NCBI GenBank assembly: GCA_907163375.1
Contig: CAJQUW010007429.1
Span: 186,001-250,000 of the forward strand
From: Prostheceraeus crozeri
Taxonomy: Eukaryota; Platyhelminthes; Polycladida; Euryleptidae
Length of the DNA stretch: 64,000 nucleotides
Reading direction: 5' to 3'
Every line of letters starts with the position of its first letter. Position 1 is the stretch's first letter. The notes beneath the pieces were generated by a model. It worked only from the letters and a program-made list of their open reading frames with translations. It was not told where the DNA came from and did no database searches. Below, one piece after another: positions 58,001-64,000 of the stretch. Both the position numbers and the translations under genes were made by a program.

Positions 58001-58418
58001 GGCCCATGCTCGCAAATCATGAAAGGATGCTGCTGTCTGCGGAGATGCGCATGATACGTTGGATGTGCGGAGTGAGAAGATCAGAGAGAAGGTCGAATGA
58101 AGAACTGCGACAGGAAATGGGGCTAGAGAACATCTTGGATTCGATCAGAAGAGAAAGGTTGCGCTGGTTTGGTCATGTGCGGAGGAAGAGCGAGTCGGAA
58201 TGGGTCAAGAAAGTTACGGACATGGAAGTATCTGGCTAGCGTGCTGTTGGACGCCAAAGAAAGACCTGGCGCGATGTCATCGCCGAAGACCTGAAAAGTG
58301 TTGGTGCTCAAGAAGCTGATACACACAATCGCCAGAAGTTGAGGAGCATCATCAAGCGGAAATCGTCTAACCCAGCATCTTCTGGACCGCAAGGACGTAA
58401 AAAGGGATGAGTGAGTGA
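55009..58418 (+). mobile_element. Near-full-length RTE-type LINE with 15-bp TSD
   Basis: GTTATCAGTAAGTGG flanks it at 54994-55008 and 58419-58433. 3410 bp: 5' region with GTCAGGAAGGGCATCCGG, an endonuclease-RT polyprotein on the + strand, and a short 3' end GGATGAGTGAGTGA typical of RTE elements (no poly-A). It begins with a poly-G run. Confidence 0.93.
55480..58410 (+). pseudogene. RTE endonuclease-reverse transcriptase, broken
   Basis: APE-type endonuclease motifs in order: STWNVGGM, SLQETRWKGG, GIGVLIAKKW, IIGADFNGHVG, SVIDYILVRRRD. RT motifs: FGFMPGRGTTD, LAFVDLEKAFDRVP, GVHQGSVLSPLLFAIVMN, YADDLLLMAD (intact YADD). Then a CxxC-HxxC-CxxC finger (CNICNGWLHARC ... CEKC), then RRERLRWFGHVRRKSESEW and a basic end. 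Frameshifts near 55800, 56060 and 56380 and others up to 56880, stops near 56777 and 57603, and an internal deletion after YADD (about 60 residues compared with relatives) make it non-functional. Confidence 0.92.
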
Positions 58419-58633
58419 GTTATCAGTAAGTGGATACGGATCGGGCACCCGCGCATTACGATTATCTCAAACGATGAAAGAATGAATAGAAACATTGTTT
58501 TTACCTCACCAGGAAAATTTCAATGAGAAGTCACATTGCAAAAAATCGCATGATTCCTGTTCACTCAAGAATCGCGCTATTTATTCCGTCGCACGATTAA
58601 TCGTGAGGAATCGATTAACTGCTCCTGCCACTG

Positions 58634-61600
58634 CACTAGATGTATATTTTGTTACATGATTGACTTTATGTTGGTTTTATTTTCTGTGTTGTTTATCGCA
58701 TTTTCAGAACATGCTATAAGCTACATGCATATGCAGATGAGGCGTGTAGTATAATCGAACATTGTGATAGCCAATCAATCAAAAGTAATGTCAATTACAA
58801 GAATTATTTCAGAAAGTAAAATACATGTATCCATTAATAATTTTGCGAAGCTCTGCATAGTGTATGAGAACTATATGGAAGATTAAAATCAACGAAAGCC
58901 ACCCGGACATATTCTACGTAGACCCATGGACATTTTCGTCGAAATTATGCGCGCTTAGTACGACAGATGTACGAACAAATGTCCTATAAGATGGTTAAAT
59001 GTAAATGTAATTGATAAGTATTATTGCATTTTTGATTTTTTAGGTCAAATTTCATTTCACATTATGCCTTACCTGAAACTGGCCTAGATCTGTTCTGAAA
59101 CTGGCCAGATGTCGGATTGCTGCCGACCGCAAGACCTGACCGGTTAAAAATCTCGCTTACTTACCACCTCTACTAAGTCCCGTCTATAATATGGCCATCC
59201 CTTAATACTAATTAGTACAAAAGCAACTCAATTTCCATTTAGGAGTAACCTGAAGGCAACCCCGCACCCCTTAGTGGCCGCGACTTCACGCTAGATGTGT
59301 TGGTGAGTACATATAGCGACTAAACAAAACATGGTAGAAATGGAATTAGAACAAAGCATTGATATCCTTAACCATTGAAATTTTCTTTAGCCGTTTCTTT
59401 TACAAATCCAGAAATAGCTAACTTATCTCAAATGCATTGACATGCTTATGTATGTTTTAGTTGATGATGACTAAGCCTACAAACAATGGTGTCTTTGCAC
59501 GCCCTTTTAATGTGTAGCTTATGATAATAACGTGTACAATAGTCATCACACTCATCAGCAACATCGACTAATAGTTCGATATAATAATTAAATCGACTGA
59601 TCAGGTTCATAACAACCTGATGATGCGCACAGGTTGTGCGTGAAATATCGTGTCCTAATAAATTCGTTGATTAATCGGAATTTTTCAAATGGTTCATTTT
59701 TTAAGTAATTTTATAAACCGATTTTGAGTCCTTGTAAGACTAGCAGATATGTGCCATATCAAAGTTATACTTCAGAACGATACTTCCACGTCATCATCCA
59801 CACATGAACGGCTTTCTTCAATTTGAATGTATTTAACGCTTTTTCTAACGACCAGCAGCTAAGAATGCTGTAACAGCAGTCTACTTCACTGATCGAAACA
59901 TTGCCCTGACATGGAAATTGCGCTAAAAATAGTCACAGTTTTCTATTATGATTTTAGCTACATGTAAGAATGTAATCAGCGGCGATCGCCATAGTTCATA
60001 GTTAAATAGATCGTTTTATTCAAATTGCTAGTGAAGTCAGTCATTTCATGTGCATCTGACCAAGAGACTAAATTGAAAGTAAAATTCAGCAGTATGATCC
60101 ATCAATTTCGTTGATAACTGTACATTAATTTTTTAACTAGTAGAACTCATAATTTGCTTTAAATTCAGTAATCTTGAGTATAGTGCGTTTGTGTCGTCCT
60201 TGCCACTGATACTAAGGTGCATGGTGCATGTATTGACGAATTTTTTTGCCCTATATTTGTCATATGAATTAACGTTTTCGTAACGCTAAGCTAGAACAAG
60301 GCAAATACCTGATACAAAGAGGTTATCACTAAATAGAAAAACGTTCTAATTTGTTTCCTATTCATGAAAAATTCTCAATATCGAACGGATTCTGATGGAC
60401 TGACGGATATTGAGAGACTAGAGTACAGTGTACATGTATGTCATGTTTGTATTGTCCCTCTGCTTGTTGTGGCAATGTCCGCACATTATTGTGATGCTCG
60501 ACGGACTTCAAAGGCGCTTGGGCAAATTGTCAGTTTTCTTAACAACAAGTACAGGAAGAACTGAGTTGGGTTTTTTTCTCGATATACTTAATGAGAGCAT
60601 CGTATTCAGAAAATGAAGCAATGCGCGTATACTATGCGTTGCATATTCTACAAATAACGAATTGAAAAATTTGTTTGCCAACATTCTGAAATGCTTATAT
60701 GAAAACACCAATTCAATATCAGTCCATTTTCATGCTGCATAATTAATCCTTAAGCGAATTCTAAGTCTTTATCGATCCATCCATGTTATACTGGAAGCAG
60801 GAATAGGAATAAACAAGACTTTATAGAAATTGGAATACTTGAATTTGGCAATAACTGAGTCAATAATTGTGGTGAATTCTCAGCCGCTCCCGGCAGCGGT
60901 CATTCTTATGTTGTCTGGTATTTTACACTGCTGTTAGATAATACTTTTATTCTTATATTTCAAGGTACTAAAACATTTAGAAGGTCTTTGCACATGTTTA
61001 ACTTTTTATTGATGCTTTACGAGTAGAAAGAGTTTTGCTACCATCCATCATCAACACTCATCACAACTAGTAATCTATATGCATTCATTATTGAAATCTC
61101 AACTGCAGGACAACAATTCAGAAGCGCTGACGTGATAAGTGATGAAATCAACAAAAAGATGTTAAGTCCCTCCAGACGTCCGTTCCGAGGACTTCAGTAA
61201 TTACTGCATGACCATGACACATTTAAAAAACACAACTTATTGCCCGTAGATATTGACTGAATTCTAATTCAAGTTAATTCTAATTCAACTGAATTCTACT
61301 TTGCAATGTCGAATCGTGTAAGTCCTGCATTCAACAGCCTGCATAATTTCAAATGACTAGCTGCACATTAACGTGTTGACCGCGCGCATATCATGAACTA
61401 TGATGGATAAGCAGTGCTGAATCCAATCATTAACAAAATTAATACTTCACAAGTTAATATGATAATGGTCGCATCCAGCATGCAGCCTTCGGCTCCTTGT
61501 AGAGTTTAAACTTAAACAGTCAGTACTTTAGCAATATGCAGCATGATTAATGTACATGTACCATGTGCATATATTAATTCATGGTCTGCATTTACACACA

Positions 61601-62340
61601 TGTCTAAATACTTATAGCATAATTTTGCAATATAGCGATGCATGTTTACACTGTTATCTGATTGTGTTTTTCAACATGAGACAGGAGAGGTCAGGATGCA
61701 ATCATTTCAGTCTTTGATTATGCAATCCGCGATTGCCTGTGCGTTTTCCAGTGTTGTTTAACAACTGTCCGCTATCCTCCTTGTGAATAGCTGTAAACAC
61801 TTTCATCATTCCCTGATGTATTTTTACAACTGTGTTCTAAATTCATCTCCGAGGTAAATATGATCCGGATATTTACAAGCCTTCCTATTACGAATTTCAG
61901 TCTGGCGGGCGCAGACCGGTCAAATATATCGTGAAGACGTCCACATGATCAGCTAACATCGTTTTTTTAGGAAATGACAGAAACTGAATTTACAATTCCA
62001 AAATGGAAATGATTGATTCACAAGACCTAACTCATACATTTTGAGAAGTGAATGGACTGTGAGCAGAGTGAGGTGATGATGCAATTGTAGTTTGTTGTGC
62101 AACATCGCGAGCGTTATACCTGCCTTTCGTTGTTTGTCAAAACACACTTTGTTGTAGACGTAATTGCCTCCATCTACGTTCATATGGCAATGGATGCATC
62201 GCGATCAATGTCATCCGAGTTCACGTGATCACGGTGTGGCACAAGAGATGACTCAAGTATTCTGAATAACTGGTACTTTTACTGATTGAATCGGGTAAAC
62301 ATGACTTCATTATCAATACTTCTGATTTGCCAATTGCTAG
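58634..62340. other. Intergenic, nothing recognised
   Basis: About 3.7 kb of AT-rich sequence with only short ORFs. No inverted ends, RNA gene or coding signal seen. Confidence 0.4.
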
Positions 62341-62617
62341 TGGCGTAGCAGCGATGTCATTCTGTTAGTTCAGATGATTTTAAGAGCCGCAGATCTATTC
62401 CCCGATATACTCTCCAGCGTACACAAGCGCGCGATAGTCGTCCCAGCGAACGGCTGTGTGTTGTGTGAGAGTGCGTGACGCAGTTCAGACGTTCCATGTG
62501 ATCTCGTCGTTTTAAATCAGTGCTATGCGTTCTATTCTTACATTCTGTGACTGCCGTATTTTCTTATCATACAATTGATCGCTTCCTCCTGTATTTCAAG
62601 GCTGCCTTACACCCAAG
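62341..62617 (+). promoter_or_regulatory. Probable promoter/5' UTR of the right-edge gene
   Basis: Visibly less AT-rich and with CpG (CACAAGCGCGCGATAGTCGT) compared with the 3.7 kb before it. It leads to ATG 62618. TATTTCAAG|GCTGCC at 62600 could be a splice acceptor for a 5' UTR exon, but continuous transcription is equally possible. Confidence 0.35.
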
Positions 62618-62918
62618 ATGATGGAAGCTGCGACAAATAACTTATCCGAATTGGATTTATGTGACAATAACTCATCATCAACCGATGCCAGCTGTGATAG
62701 CTCCGGGAAGAAGCGACCCTCGCTCTCCTCCAGAATTCCTCGCCCTATGACTGTTGGCACCCGAACGAGCTTCGGTTTTCAGCCTTCAGTTCCTCCTCCA
62801 CGTTCTCCACGCTCCTCCTCGCCGTCGGGATCGATCGAGTACCGTGATGGTTCAGACTCTTCGTCTTTTACTACGGAGAATGGGCGTTCGACTCCTGGAG
62901 GAACTACACGTAGAACAA
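62618..62918 (+). CDS. First coding exon of an unidentified Ser/Pro-rich protein
   Basis: ATG 62618 (MMEAATNNLSELDLCDNNSS) opens 100 codons plus one base to a good donor ACAA|GTGAGT. Composition is low-complexity and probably disordered: Ser-rich, then KKRPSLSSRIPRPMTVGTRT, then PPPRSPRSSSPSGS and STPGGTTRRT. SRIP flanked by basic and Pro residues fits the SxIP motif that binds EB proteins at microtubule plus ends, so a microtubule-associated protein is a reasonable guess. The rest of the gene is beyond the window. I do not recognise the family. Confidence 0.7.
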
Positions 62919-64000
62919 GTGAGTAATTGGATATTTATTTAGGCTCATGTCAGGTCAGTCGACAGATGGAAATATTTCTCTTTCACGTCTGTTATCCATG
63001 AAAACCGATGTTTACTTTGATGTGTCACTGAAGATTAATACCTACACAGGGACTTCTGTTGCTTTTCTAATCATGATTTCTTAAGTAGTCCAATTAAATT
63101 GCCAGGCGTGATTTTTATGCATGAGTACACTTTCGGGATTGCGCTCACTTTTAGGTGGGACGAAGTTAGCATGTGCCAAAAATATAGTTAGTGGCGGTCC
63201 TCAGGACATAATTTCGTAGAGGACCAATTCTGATATACGAATCGTGATATAGTGACAACGCAATTTACAGAACCTGCTACGTAATGACGTTCAAAATAGC
63301 CCAGACTAGATTTTAATGTATTTTTTCCTGATGTCTTTAAAATGCTTACTCCCGTAACTTCCACAGTTTTCTATGAACTTAGTACTCACCTTACTGACCC
63401 TTGTCCCGCATATCCCAGGGTAGGTCAACTACCCTGTGAAATTAGTATTAATGAGAATGATAAATAGCATTTTTTATCAAATGTGCATGTTTTCAGCGAT
63501 GTTCCTGTTTTTCTAAACAGCTATTTACATTTTAGTGATAAGTGCAGATAATCTTAAAAGCTAGATAATTTTAAAGTAAACTATTTTCACAATTGAACTT
63601 TGTTCGCGAAGTGACAATTATTTTTACCTGCTGTTAACCGTCCATTGTCTTGAGATCTCTGTTGACCTTAAATCTATGATTGCTCATACATGAATGAATA
63701 GATAAAAGTGCTACTAAAAGAGCTGAAGTTTGGACATGAATACCGTCTTCTTGTGTTAAAAGCGCCCTATAACAAGCGCCGACAACTGACATACGCGGCA
63801 ACATTAGTGGTAGCTTTATGATAGTTGCCGCCTTGCAGTTCATCGCCGAAAGGATAACTCAGACAAATTTAGGCAATGCTGCCTTCTTGCGTATTACTCA
63901 ATAAAAAAAAGCCCTATACTGCCACTTAATGTCGAAAGAACTTTGCTTAAGTCAGAGTGCGAATGATCATGAGATGAGACACATTCAAAAATATACTTCA
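62919..64000. other. Intron of the right-edge gene, nothing recognised
   Basis: AT-rich sequence after the donor. One short perfect inverted repeat CAGGGTAG-GTCAA-CTACCCTG lies at 63416-63436. No further exon was identified before the window ends. Confidence 0.4.

Larger units (their letters stand above)
53420..58633. mobile_element. Possible old hAT-like element holding later insertions
   Basis: The left end CAGTGGCGGACGCGATTCCG and the right end (inward) CAGTGGCAGGAGCAGTTAAT share the first bases and later GCACGATTAATCG, inverted. No matching 8-bp flank (ATGTACAC against CACTAGAT). The interior holds copy 2 of the dispersed repeat, a GC-rich block and the RTE LINE. Confidence 0.45.

Noticed and set aside
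1-64000. Retrovirus, LTR retrotransposon, Polinton or toxin-gene fossils
   Set aside because: No long direct terminal repeats with matching gag/pol, no capsid or envelope signature and no toxin-like gene was recognised by eye.

Overview
This window is AT-rich eukaryotic DNA, almost certainly from an invertebrate animal. Its genes carry many spliceosomal introns with GT..AG ends, there are no bacterial-style operons, and the non-coding DNA is full of DNA transposons (Tc1, hAT, piggyBac), an RTE-type LINE, tRNA-derived SINEs and a Penelope-like fragment. I cannot name the phylum. No retrovirus, LTR element or Polinton was recognised.

The main host gene is acylaminoacyl-peptidase (APEH, acylpeptide hydrolase) on the + strand. 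Eight coding exons (1977-2145, 4766-5019, 6536-6751, 11803-11926, 24973-25278, 27652-28067, 30731-31058, 39352-39758) join in frame at consensus splice sites to give a 739-residue protein. It has the full Ser-Asp-His triad (S594, D682, H714). About 35 kb of the 38 kb gene is intron, and the introns hold most of the repeats. A second, small minus-strand gene lies in intron 4 (19402 down to 14091). It encodes a predicted basic protein with a BEN-like C-terminal region and an acidic tail. At the right edge, 62618-62918 is the first coding exon of an unidentified Ser/Pro-rich protein with an SxIP-type motif.

Mobile DNA from left to right: a decayed pogo-like element (about 2.9-3.9 kb); a hairpin insertion and a SINE after exon 2 (5.06-5.6 kb); a LINE tail (7.4 kb); a Penelope GIY-YIG fragment between 156-bp inverted repeats (7.8-8.4 kb); a Tc1 element (9414-11141); a large TIR-bounded unit with palindromic CATACGTATG arrays (13109-19024); a second Tc1 (19666-21057); a LINE tail plus hAT MITE (21.9-22.9 kb); a foldback hairpin (26.7 kb); an RTE tail (30.3 kb); a second array-bounded unit (31706-35597) containing a third Tc1; an hAT element (35954-38493); foldback hairpins (40.1 and 42.0 kb); a piggyBac (42441-44048); a SINE (44.8 kb); an hAT MITE (45445-46483); an hAT nested in an hAT nested in an older repeat (49.6-51.7 kb); and a nest around a near-full-length RTE LINE (53.4-58.6 kb).

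The most unusual structure is the pair of units at 13109-19024 and 31706-35597. Both start and end with related inverted termini (CCCGYAC...), and both carry, just inside the termini, arrays built from the palindrome CATACGTATG and its relative CATACTATG. No transposase of a known family is visible in either. The first encloses two exons of the BEN-like gene.
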